Below, piece after piece: positions 33,587 through 41,211 of a stretch of 64,000 nt of DNA. A program made the translations under genes and the position numbers. This DNA is from CAXBCP01 sp963974055 (GTDB taxonomy: Bacteria; Pseudomonadota; Alphaproteobacteria; MPNO01; UBA830), in NCBI GenBank assembly GCA_963974055.1, contig CAXBCP010000003.1, positions 1-64,000 on the forward strand, in the 5' to 3' direction. The number at the start of each line of letters is the position of its first letter. Position 1 is the stretch's first letter. Under the pieces are notes generated by a model. That model worked only from the letters and a program-made list of their open reading frames with translations. It was not told the origin of the DNA and searched no databases.

Positions 33587-35911
33587 ATGGAAAAATTCGG
33601 AATAGGGCAGGGTGTAACGCGCGAGGAAGACCCGCGACTGCTGCGCGGGCGCGGCCTGTTCGTCAACGATGTCGACCTGCCCCATCAGGCCCATGCGATC
33701 GTCCTGCGATCGCCCCATGCCCATGCCGATATCCTGTCCATCGATGTAACTGCCGCAGCGGCCCTGCCCGGCGTGCTCGCGGTTTATACCGGCGAGGATG
33801 TCGCCGCCGACAATCTCGGCGTTCCCGGCATGCCGGCAAAGTGGCTGCGCCCGGACGGCGAGCCGATGAAATACCGGCCGCAGCCGCCGCTGGCGATCGG
33901 CCGGGTGCGCTATGTCGGCGATCCGGTCGCGCTGATCGTCGCCGATACGCTCGACCAGGCGCGCGACGCCGCCGAGGCGGTGGAGATCGACTATGCGCCG
34001 CTGCCATCCGTTACAGATACCGCGCGCACTGTCGATGCCGATGCGCCCCTGGTGTGGGACGATTTTTCCGACAACGTGTCAGGCCTTTACCAGGCGGGCG
34101 ATGCCGCTGCGACCGAGGCGGCCTTCGCGACGGCGGATAAAATCGTCAGCAGGCGTTTCGTAATTTCGCGGGTCTTTGCCCAGTACATGGAAGCGCGTGG
34201 TGCGATCGGCGTTTATGACGAACGCGAAGACCGTTATCTGCTTCATGCCGATGTTCAGTACCCGCACCGGGTGCGCCAGCTTCTGGCGGAAAAGATTTTC
34301 CGGGTCCCGGAACAGAGTGTCCGCGTGATCGCCCGCGATGTCGGCGGCGGGTTCGGTACCAAGGGCTGGCAATATGCCGAACACCGGCTGGTGCTGTGGG
34401 CGGCGCGGAAAGTCGGCCGTCCGGTTAAATGGGCCTGCGAACGATCGGAAGCCGTGCAGGCGGACGAGCATGGCCGCGACAACGTGACGGATGCCGAACT
34501 GGCCTTCGACGCCGCCGGCAAGGTGGTCGGCCTGCGGGTGAAGACGGTCGCCAATATCGGCGCCTACCTGTCGGCGATCCGCAACCTGCTGGCGGCCTAT
34601 ACCAATGTCGGCACATTGATCGGCGTTTACGATATCCCGGCGGCCCATGCCGCGGTGCGCACGGTGCATTCGAACACCAACCCGACGGCGCCCTATCGCG
34701 GCGCGGGGCGGCCCGAAGCCACCTATGTGATCGAGCGCATGTTCGACGAAGCGGCGCGCGAACTGGGGATCGACCCGACGGAGTTGCGCGCCCGCAACAT
34801 GATCGCGCCCGAAGACATGCCGGTGAAAACGGCGCTCGGCCTGACCTACGATTGCGGTGAATTTGCGAAGAACCAGGCCGCCGTCCTGGAAATGGCGGAT
34901 TACGGGGGTTTCCCAGCCCGCCGGGACGACGCCCGTGCGCGCGGGAAACTGCGCGGTATTGGCACCGCCAACCCGATCGAACGCTCGGCTTCGCCGTCGC
35001 CCGATTACGCGGAAATCCGCTTCAGCACGGACGGCACCGTCTCGATCCTGATGGGCACCAAGAGCCAGGGCCAGGGGCATGAAACGGTCTACAAGCAGAT
35101 CGTAAACGAACGGCTGGGGCTCGACCCCGCACATATGCGGGTTATCGACGGGGATACCGACCGGGTGGCGTTCGGCATCGGCACCATGGGATCGCGCTCC
35201 ACCGTCATCGGCGGTTCGGCGCTGTATTTTGCGGCGGAAAAGATCGTCGACAAGGCGAAGAAGATCGCCGCCCATATGCTGGAAGCCAGCGACGTGGACA
35301 TGGAATTCGCTGATGGCACTTTCACCGTGGCCGGCACCGACCGCAGCGTGAGCCTGACAGAGGTGGCGAAGGCCTCGTTCACGCCGGCGCGCCTGCCGCC
35401 AGGCGTGGAACCGGGACTGTTCGAATCCGCGACCTTTGCGCCCGATGACGACACCTATCCGAATGGCAGCCATGTCTGCGAGGTCGAAATCGATCCCGAT
35501 ACCGGCGCGACCGAGGTGGTCGGCTACTGGGTGGTCGATGACGTCGGCACCATGGTGAACCCGGTGATCGTCAAGGGCCAGATTCACGGCGGGATCGCCC
35601 AGGGTGTCGGCCAGGCACTGGCCGAGCAGGTCGCCTACGATCCCGACAGCGGACAGTTGCTCAGCGGCTCGTTCATGGATTACGCCATGCCGCGCGCCCA
35701 GGATTTTCCCGATATCGCCATTGCCGCCAACGAGGTGCCTACCAAGCGCAATCCGCTCGGCGTCAAGGGAGCGGGCGAAGCGGGTACCGTCGGCGCGCTG
35801 CCGGCAACCATGAACGCGGTGCTGAATGCGCTGTCTCAGGTCGGCGTAACCGCACTGGACATGCCGGCGACCCCGAATCGGGTTTGGCAGGCCATCCGGG
35901 ACGCACAGTGA
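33587..35911 (+). CDS. Xanthine dehydrogenase family molybdopterin-binding subunit (CoxL-like, form II)
   Basis: Large catalytic subunit of a molybdenum hydroxylase, 774 residues. N-terminal GIGQGVTREEDPRLLRGRG is the usual opening of CoxL/AorB proteins. The active-site loop reads PYRGAGRPE, matching form II (AYRGAGR) rather than true CO dehydrogenase (AYRCSFR). The catalytic glutamate lies in GVKGAGEAGTVG, and QGQGHETVYKQIV binds the cofactor. The substrate is unknown. The FAD (CoxM) and 2Fe-2S (CoxS) subunit genes are not adjacent, which is unusual. The start is ATG 33587 with GGAGG 9 bases upstream. Confidence 0.9.
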   Translation: MEKFGIGQGVTREEDPRLLRGRGLFVNDVDLPHQAHAIVLRSPHAHADILSIDVTAAAALPGVLAVYTGEDVAADNLGVPGMPAKWLRPDGEPMKYRPQPPLAIGRVRYVGDPVALIVADTLDQARDAAEAVEIDYAPLPSVTDTARTVDADAPLVWDDFSDNVSGLYQAGDAAATEAAFATADKIVSRRFVISRVFAQYMEARGAIGVYDEREDRYLLHADVQYPHRVRQLLAEKIFRVPEQSVRVIARDVGGGFGTKGWQYAEHRLVLWAARKVGRPVKWACERSEAVQADEHGRDNVTDAELAFDAAGKVVGLRVKTVANIGAYLSAIRNLLAAYTNVGTLIGVYDIPAAHAAVRTVHSNTNPTAPYRGAGRPEATYVIERMFDEAARELGIDPTELRARNMIAPEDMPVKTALGLTYDCGEFAKNQAAVLEMADYGGFPARRDDARARGKLRGIGTANPIERSASPSPDYAEIRFSTDGTVSILMGTKSQGQGHETVYKQIVNERLGLDPAHMRVIDGDTDRVAFGIGTMGSRSTVIGGSALYFAAEKIVDKAKKIAAHMLEASDVDMEFADGTFTVAGTDRSVSLTEVAKASFTPARLPPGVEPGLFESATFAPDDDTYPNGSHVCEVEIDPDTGATEVVGYWVVDDVGTMVNPVIVKGQIHGGIAQGVGQALAEQVAYDPDSGQLLSGSFMDYAMPRAQDFPDIAIAANEVPTKRNPLGVKGAGEAGTVGALPATMNAVLNALSQVGVTALDMPATPNRVWQAIRDAQ

Positions 35912-36011
35912 CGGAAAAATACACCCGACGTTTCGAGGCGGGCGCGCGCTGGGCGGAAATCCTGTATCACACTGTCTATCTGCCGCCGATGGGCGCAACG
36001 CAGGTATAGGT

Positions 36012-36458
36012 TCAGCGCGCTTCTTCCAGCCCCATCCGGGCCAGTTCGTCGGCGCGTTCGTTTTCGGCGTGGCCGGCATGGCCTTTGACCCAGTGCCATT
36101 TGACGTCGTGGCGGGCGATGGCGTCGTCCAGACGCCGCCATAAATCTTCGTTCTTCACAGGTTTTTTTGCGGCCGTTTTCCAGCCGCGTTTCTTCCAGCC
36201 GTGAATCCATTCCGTGATGCCCTTCTGGACATAGGTGCTGTCGGTATACAGGTCCGCCTTCACGCCGCGGGTCAGGGCCTCCAGTGCCCGGATCGCGGCC
36301 ATTAGTTCCATCCGGTTGTTGGTGGTGTCGGGCTCTCCGCCCTTCATCTCTTTCTCGGTGCCGTTCCAGCGCAGGATCGCGCCCCAGCCGCCGGGACCGG
36401 GATTGCCGCTGCATGCGCCGTCAGTATAAATTTTTACAGTGCCGGTCGTTTCAGTCAT
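36012..36458 (-). CDS. rnhA: Ribonuclease HI
   Basis: Cleaves RNA in RNA-DNA hybrids, removing primers and R-loops. The 148-residue protein shows the active-site set: Asp13 in IYTDGACSGNPGPGGWGAIL, the glutamate in NRMELMAAIRALE, the aspartate in DLYTDSTYVQKGI, and the C-terminal KGHAGHAENERADELA. It lacks the extra N-terminal hybrid-binding domain. It follows thrB by 4 bases in the ispH-thrB-rnhA operon common in Alphaproteobacteria. Confidence 0.97.
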   Translation of the reverse strand: MTETTGTVKIYTDGACSGNPGPGGWGAILRWNGTEKEMKGGEPDTTNNRMELMAAIRALEALTRGVKADLYTDSTYVQKGITEWIHGWKKRGWKTAAKKPVKNEDLWRRLDDAIARHDVKWHWVKGHAGHAENERADELARMGLEEAR

Positions 36459-36462
36459 GGGG

Positions 36463-37431
36463 TCAATTTACTCCGTACGGGGTGGAATCGGATACCGAGC
36501 GGTGGAATTCGATCAGCGGCACCAGGTCCAGCGGGTCCTTGCGCCGGCTCAGGGCGTCTTCCGGCGTATGGAACCAGTCATGCAGCCGGGTCAGCAGGAA
36601 GCGCATGGCCATACCGCGCGCGAGGACCGGCAGGGTGTTCCGTTCCGCCGCATCCAGCGGGCGCAGACGCTGATAGCCGTCGAGCAGCGCACCTGCCCGC
36701 TTCCGGTCGAACCGGGCGCCGTCGCGGAAGCACCAGGCGTTCAGGCAGACGGCAAGATCGAGCGCCAGCATATCGGTACAGGCAAAATAAAAATCGATAA
36801 CACCGGACAGGACGCCGTTTCTGAAAAACACGTTGTCGGGAAACAGGTCGGTATGAACGATGCCGGTCGGCAGACCGGTGGGCCAGTTCCGTTCGAGAAA
36901 CGCCAGTTCGCCGTCGATCCAGGCCGCGAACCCGTCTCGGAGTCCGTCCGCGCGCGTCGTCAGCGGGGTAAAAAGCGGCCGCCAGGCATCGACAGACAGG
37001 TCGTTTGTCCGTTCGCGACCAAAATCTGCGCCGGAGAGATGCATTCTGGCCGTCGCCGCCCCGACTTCGCGGCAATGGGCCGGCACGATCTCAGTCTCCC
37101 GGGGCCAGTCGCCCGCCAGAAATGTGGTGATCGCGGCGGGGCGGCCGGACAGGACACGGAGCGTTGCGCCCTTCCGGTCGGACACCGGCGTCGGAGAGGG
37201 GAAACCTTTCCCCGCGAGATGGTTCATCAGGTCCAGATAGAAGGGCAGATCTTTGCGCCGCACCCGTTTTTCATAGAGCGTCAGGATGAATTTCCCGGAA
37301 TCGGTCCGCAGCAGGTAATTCGAGTTCTCGATGCCCTGTGCGATACCGTCGCAGGACACCACACTGCCGATATCGAACCCGGCGACGAATACCGCCAGGT
37401 CGGTGTCGTCAATCGGCGTATAGGCCGCCAG
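36463..37431 (-). CDS. thrB: Homoserine kinase (ThrB2 type), probable CTG start
   Basis: Phosphorylates homoserine for threonine synthase. It is the aminoglycoside-phosphotransferase-fold type (ThrB2) of Alphaproteobacteria, with IVHTDLFPDNVFF (catalytic Asp) and GVIDFYFACTDMLALDLAVC (metal-binding Asp). The conserved N-terminus AAYTPIDDTDLAVF is encoded upstream of the first GTG (37362), but no ATG, GTG or TTG occurs in frame between it and the preceding stop. CTG at 37431 gives a product of 322 residues beginning MAAYTPID, matching the family start. Its 5' end lies 20 bases after the ispH stop and it precedes rnhA. Confidence 0.9.
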   Translation of the reverse strand: MAAYTPIDDTDLAVFVAGFDIGSVVSCDGIAQGIENSNYLLRTDSGKFILTLYEKRVRRKDLPFYLDLMNHLAGKGFPSPTPVSDRKGATLRVLSGRPAAITTFLAGDWPRETEIVPAHCREVGAATARMHLSGADFGRERTNDLSVDAWRPLFTPLTTRADGLRDGFAAWIDGELAFLERNWPTGLPTGIVHTDLFPDNVFFRNGVLSGVIDFYFACTDMLALDLAVCLNAWCFRDGARFDRKRAGALLDGYQRLRPLDAAERNTLPVLARGMAMRFLLTRLHDWFHTPEDALSRRKDPLDLVPLIEFHRSVSDSTPYGVN

Positions 37432-37450
37432 CGGTCCGGTATCCCGCCGC

Positions 37451-38395
37451 TCAGGCGCTCAGCGCGCGGGGCAGGCTGAAGGTGACGTTCTCGTCGATGA
37501 TGTTGCGTTCCTCGACGGTCACATCGAACTGCGCCGACAGGGAATCGATCAGTTCCTGCACCAGGACTTCCGGAGCGGATGCGCCGGCTGTAACGCCGAG
37601 GGTGGATACGCCGTCGAGCCAGCCGTCTTCAAGCTCCGCCGCACGCTGGATCAGGATTGACTTGGGGCAGCCGATGGTGAGTGCGACTTCGGCGAGCCGG
37701 TTGGAATTCGACGAATTCGGCGCGCCGAGCACGATCATCGCTTCGCATTCGTCGGCGAGGTCCTTGACCGCGGCCTGGCGGTTGGTGGTGGCGTAGCAGA
37801 TGTCTTCCTTGCGCGGTGCCTCGATTTTGGGAAACCGCCGCTGCAGGATCGATATGATTTCCGACGTATCGTCGACCGACAGGGTCGTCTGGGTCACGAA
37901 GGCAAGGTTGTCCGGGTTCGGCACTTCCACCGTTTCGGCCTGTGCCGCGTTTTCGACCAGGATCATTTCGCCGTCGCGCAACTGGCCCATGGTGCCGACG
38001 ACCTCCGGATGGCCTTCATGGCCGATCAGGATGAGATCCTTGCCTTCTTTCTGGTGACGGGCGGCATCGACATGGACCTTGGTGACAAGGGGGCAGGTCG
38101 CGTCGAGATAATACATTTCGCGGTTTTCGGCATCGGCGAAGACGGATTTCGGCACGCCATGGGCCGAGAAAACCACCGGGACGCCTTCGGGAACTTCATC
38201 GAGTTCCTCGACGAAAACCGCGCCCTTGGTTTCCAGGTCTTCGACCACGTAACGGTTGTGAACGATTTCATGGCGGACATAGACCGGCGGCCCGTGTTTT
38301 TCGATCGCCAGTTCCACGATCTGTATGGCGCGGTCGACGCCGGCGCAGAAGCCGCGCGGGCCGGCAAGAAGGATTCTAAGCGGTCTTTTGGTCAT
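37451..38395 (-). CDS. ispH: 4-Hydroxy-3-methylbut-2-enyl diphosphate reductase
   Basis: Last enzyme of the MEP isoprenoid pathway, a [4Fe-4S] protein that makes IPP and DMAPP. The 314-residue product has the three cluster cysteines: Cys17 in GPRGFCAGVDRAI, one in YLDATCPLVTKVHVDA, and one in KEDICYATTNRQ. The catalytic His/Glu motifs lie in GHEGHPEVVGT and FVTQTTLSVDDT. First gene of ispH-thrB-rnhA, divergent from the CDGSH gene. Isoprenoid precursors feed ubiA and ctaB in this window. Confidence 0.97.
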   Translation of the reverse strand: MTKRPLRILLAGPRGFCAGVDRAIQIVELAIEKHGPPVYVRHEIVHNRYVVEDLETKGAVFVEELDEVPEGVPVVFSAHGVPKSVFADAENREMYYLDATCPLVTKVHVDAARHQKEGKDLILIGHEGHPEVVGTMGQLRDGEMILVENAAQAETVEVPNPDNLAFVTQTTLSVDDTSEIISILQRRFPKIEAPRKEDICYATTNRQAAVKDLADECEAMIVLGAPNSSNSNRLAEVALTIGCPKSILIQRAAELEDGWLDGVSTLGVTAGASAPEVLVQELIDSLSAQFDVTVEERNIIDENVTFSLPRALSA

Positions 38396-38538
38396 CTTTT
38401 TCCCCGGAAATCGGCGCTATCATAGGCGAATCCGCCGCCTTGTGAAAACGCGTCCCGTTAATTACAGTCGGCGCCAAGCCGATGCAAGAATATGTATCTC
38501 ATATAACGCGTTGCGCCAGTTTCGTGAAGGGAAGCCAG

Positions 38539-38778
38539 ATGCCAGAACCCGTAATCGCTCAGAAATCGCCGTTCGGCGTTGCTGTCGAGGCCGGAAAGGA
38601 TTACTGGTGGTGCGCCTGCGGTAAGAGCCGGAGCCAGCCTTTCTGCGATGGTTCGCACAAGGGAACCGATTTTTCGCCCCGGCAGTATTCTGCGACCGAG
38701 TCTGGGAAAATCTGGTTCTGCGGCTGCAAAAAGACCGGCGACATGCCGGTCTGCGATGGTACGCATAACAAACTTTGA
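38539..38778 (+). CDS. Double CDGSH iron-sulfur protein
   Basis: A 79-residue protein with two mitoNEET-like [2Fe-2S] sites. The first is CACGKSRSQPFCDGSH (Cys25, Cys27, Cys36, His40), the second CGCKKTGDMPVCDGTH (Cys61, Cys63, Cys72, His76). Both follow the C-x-C-x2-S/T-x3-P-x-C-D-G-S/T-H pattern. Such proteins carry clusters with the unusual three-Cys one-His ligation and may act in redox or cluster transfer. The start is ATG 38539 with AAGGGA upstream. Its stop overlaps the following TTG start as TTGA. Confidence 0.9.
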   Translation: MPEPVIAQKSPFGVAVEAGKDYWWCACGKSRSQPFCDGSHKGTDFSPRQYSATESGKIWFCGCKKTGDMPVCDGTHNKL

Positions 38779-39335
38779 ACGGTTTTATTTTGTACGGCAA
38801 TCATATCCTGCGCCGCGCCCGCAACGCGGCGCTTATCGTCGCCCTCGGACTGCTCGCGTCGGGTTGCGGACTGTTCGAGAAAGACATCGTCTATCGGTGT
38901 CCGGCCGTCTTTATCCTTCAGGATGCCAAGGACCTTACCAGATTCAAACCGGGGCCCGGGCGCGACATCACCGATATTCTGTTCGAAGCCGAGATCGTTA
39001 ATTTCCAGGGAGACTGCGACTACGACGACGGACAGGTTGAAATCGAACTTCTGGTCCAGATTCGGGTCGAGCGTGGGCCCGCGAATAAAAGCCGGGAAAT
39101 CTCATTCGATTATTTCGTTGCACTTCCAGAATTCCAGTCCCAGCCGGAGGGCAAGCGTATCCTGCCGGTTACCGGGGGATTCGAGGATAACAGGACGCGG
39201 CTCGTCTACCAGGACGAACTGACGATGAATATCCCGGTAAAGACGCCGTCCGACGGCGCCGCGCTGGAAATCGTTCTCGGGTTTCAGCTGACGCCGGAAG
39301 AACTGAAATTCAACCGCAGCCGTATACAGCGCTGA
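38775..39335 (+). CDS. Hypothetical outer-membrane or periplasmic lipoprotein
   Basis: A 186-residue protein with a basic start, a hydrophobic stretch and a lipobox, LASGC with the lipidated cysteine at Cys31. The mature part is beta-rich and polar with two further cysteines (about 42 and 80). TTG at 38775 is in frame and overlaps the CDGSH gene stop as TTGA; a TTG five codons later is an alternative. I do not recognise the family. The genomic coupling to an iron-sulfur protein may be fortuitous. The next feature is the glycine riboswitch. Confidence 0.7.
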   Translation: MNGFILYGNHILRRARNAALIVALGLLASGCGLFEKDIVYRCPAVFILQDAKDLTRFKPGPGRDITDILFEAEIVNFQGDCDYDDGQVEIELLVQIRVERGPANKSREISFDYFVALPEFQSQPEGKRILPVTGGFEDNRTRLVYQDELTMNIPVKTPSDGAALEIVLGFQLTPEELKFNRSRIQR

Positions 39336-39703
39336 TCCGCCCGGTGCGGCGCGCGACGACGGTACTGTCCGATTCGCGACAGGAGTTGTAAAGGCGTCCG
39401 CGGCCTTTAAGATAGGCAGATATCAGGCAGGTTGTTCTCTTCCGAGGATAATACAGCCTTACAGACGAACCCTGCGGGAGAGACGGATTCCGCAACGGAC
39501 CGACGCCGAAGGAGCAACCGCCCCGGAAACTCTCAGGCAAATGGACCGCAGGGGGATGTTACTCTGGAAAGCAGGCGGCTCGTTGCCGTCTCACCGAAGG
39601 CGAAAACCCGTATCACGGCGCGGGCGAATCTCTCAGGTTACCGGACAGAGGGGGCACGCAGGCTTCGGCAATCGGAGCCGCTCATCCGTGAGGAGGACGT
39701 GCT
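39336..39703 (+). other. Leader region between the lipoprotein gene and gcvT
   Basis: This 368-base gap holds the tandem glycine riboswitch (39469-39652) and then the gcvT ribosome site AGGAGG at 39691-39696. The first part (39336-39460) probably contains the promoter, but no clear -35/-10 pair was chosen. Open frames through this stretch contradict the riboswitch secondary structure and are not genes. Confidence 0.7.
39469..39652 (+). ncRNA. Tandem glycine riboswitch
   Basis: Two glycine aptamers in series upstream of the glycine-cleavage operon. Aptamer 1 runs from CCCTGCGGGAGAG (39470) to CCGCAGGG (39553), with the core CGCCGAAGGAGCAACCGCC and AACTCTCAGGCAAA. Aptamer 2 runs from CTCTGGAAAGC (39562) to GGACAGAG (about 39650), with TCACCGAAGGCGAAAACCC and TCTCAGGTTACC. 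The GGAGAG, CCGAAGG and CTCAGG blocks match the known consensus in both copies. The downstream genes are gcvT-gcvH-gcvPA-gcvPB, so binding of glycine is expected to turn on expression. Confidence 0.93.
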
Positions 39704-40828
39704 ATCGCCGGGACCGACACAAATACCGACCTTAAACGTACGGCGCTTTACGACCTGCATGTTGCGCAGGGCGGCAAGATGGTGCCGTTCGCGGGCTACG
39801 AGATGCCGGTGCAATACCCGGCCGGCGTGCTTGGCGAGCACAATCACTGCCGCGCAAGCGCCGCTATTTTCGACGTCTCCCATATGGGCCAGGTCAGGAT
39901 TCACGGCGGCGACCCGGTTGCGGCGATCGAGGCCCTGGTGCCGGGGGATATCGCCGGGCTCGCGCCGGGCTGCATGCGCTACACCATGTTCACCAACGAT
40001 GCCGGCGGGATTCTCGACGACCTGATGGTGACCAATGTCGGAGACTACCTGTTCCTGGTCGTCAACGCGGCCTGCAAGGACGCCGATATCGCGCATTTGC
40101 GGGCGCATATGCCCGCAGGCACGGCGGTCGAGGTTCTCGACGACCGGTCGCTGATCGCGCTTCAGGGGCCTGCCGCTTCCGCCGTGCTGGCGCGCCACGC
40201 GCCCGGGGCGGAAAAAATGCCGTTCATGACCGCGCTGCCGTTCGAGATAGACGGCAGCCGGCTTGCCGTCACCCGGTCGGGCTATACCGGCGAAGACGGC
40301 TTCGAGATTTCCATTCCGTCGGACGATGCCGTGCGGATAACGGAACTGCTGTTGGCGGAATCCGAGGTCGAACTCGCCGGTCTCGGGGCGCGGGATTCGC
40401 TGCGGCTCGAAGCCGGGCTGTGCCTGTACGGTCACGATATAGACGAGACGACGACGCCCGTCGAAGCGGCGCTGACCTGGTCGATCGGCAAGCGCCGCCG
40501 GGAGACAGGCGGTTTTCCGGGGGCCGATATCATTCAGCGGCAGATCGCCGGGGGCGTCGCCCGCAAGCGGGTCGGAATTCTGCCCGATGGCAAGGCGCCC
40601 GCCCGTGAAGGCACGGAAATCACCGATGCGGGCGGGGCACCTGTCGGTGTCGTGACGTCCGGCGGGTTCGGCCCTACGGCGGGCGGCCCGGTCGCCATGG
40701 GCTATGTCGCGACCGCCCACGCCGTCAAGGAGACGCCGGTGAACCTTGTTGTCCGGGGCACTCCGCGCCCGGGCCGGGTTGCGCCGATGCCATTCGTTCC
40801 CAACAGGTATTACAGAGGACAGGAGTAA
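39704..40828 (+). CDS. gcvT: Aminomethyltransferase (glycine cleavage T protein), probable ATC start
   Basis: Transfers the methylene group from the lipoyl arm of GcvH to tetrahydrofolate and releases ammonia. The conserved N-terminus TDLKRTALYDLHVAQGGKMVP is encoded upstream of the first ATG (39779), but no ATG, GTG or TTG occurs in frame after the stop at 39689-39691. AGGAGG at 39691-39696 is spaced 7 bases from ATC 39704, which gives a 374-residue product starting MAGTDTNTD. GYTGEDGFEISIPSDD and LRLEAGLCLYGHDID are further GcvT signatures. Riboswitch-controlled; first gene of the gcv operon, 5 bases before gcvH. Confidence 0.92.
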   Translation: MAGTDTNTDLKRTALYDLHVAQGGKMVPFAGYEMPVQYPAGVLGEHNHCRASAAIFDVSHMGQVRIHGGDPVAAIEALVPGDIAGLAPGCMRYTMFTNDAGGILDDLMVTNVGDYLFLVVNAACKDADIAHLRAHMPAGTAVEVLDDRSLIALQGPAASAVLARHAPGAEKMPFMTALPFEIDGSRLAVTRSGYTGEDGFEISIPSDDAVRITELLLAESEVELAGLGARDSLRLEAGLCLYGHDIDETTTPVEAALTWSIGKRRRETGGFPGADIIQRQIAGGVARKRVGILPDGKAPAREGTEITDAGGAPVGVVTSGGFGPTAGGPVAMGYVATAHAVKETPVNLVVRGTPRPGRVAPMPFVPNRYYRGQE

Positions 40829-40833
40829 CCCCG

Positions 40834-41211
40834 ATGAGCGATCTTAGATATTCGAAAGAGCATGAATGGGTCCGGCTGGAGGGCGACGTTGCGACGGTCG
40901 GCATCAGCGATTTTGCGCAGGCGCAGCTCGGCGACGTCGTTTTCGTCGAACTGCCGGAACCGGGCCGCCAGGTCGAACAGAACGGCGACGCCTGTGTCGT
41001 CGAATCGGTGAAGGCGGCGAGCGAGGTCTATGCGCCGGTGTCGGGTGAAATCGTTGAAGTGAATTCGGCGCTGGAGGAAGACCCCGAACTGGTCAACCAG
41101 GCGCCGACCGGCGCGGGCTGGTTCATGAAAATCCGCATCAGCGACCCGTCCCAGGTCGAAGCGATGATGGACGAAGCCGCCTATGAAGCCTTCACCGCGA
41201 GCCAGGGCTGA
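40834..41211 (+). CDS. gcvH: Glycine cleavage system H protein
   Basis: Small lipoyl carrier that shuttles the aminomethyl group between the P, T and L proteins. The 125-residue product has the lipoylated lysine Lys60 in CVVESVKAASEVYAPVSGE and the family features AEHEWVR-like (SKEHEWVRLEG) and GWFMKIRI. ATG start. The stop overlaps the gcvPA ATG by one base (TGATG). Confidence 0.97.
   Translation: MSDLRYSKEHEWVRLEGDVATVGISDFAQAQLGDVVFVELPEPGRQVEQNGDACVVESVKAASEVYAPVSGEIVEVNSALEEDPELVNQAPTGAGWFMKIRISDPSQVEAMMDEAAYEAFTASQG

Noticed and set aside
34079..36079. A 666-codon minus-strand open frame opposite the molybdopterin subunit
   Set aside because: It is antisense to a clear enzyme gene with intact motifs and has no ribosome site or similarity.
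39699..39781. GTG at 39699 as gcvT start with a frameshift
   Set aside because: GTG is in a different frame and only two bases from AGGAGG; no slippery run is seen, so a near-cognate ATC start explains the data with fewer assumptions.
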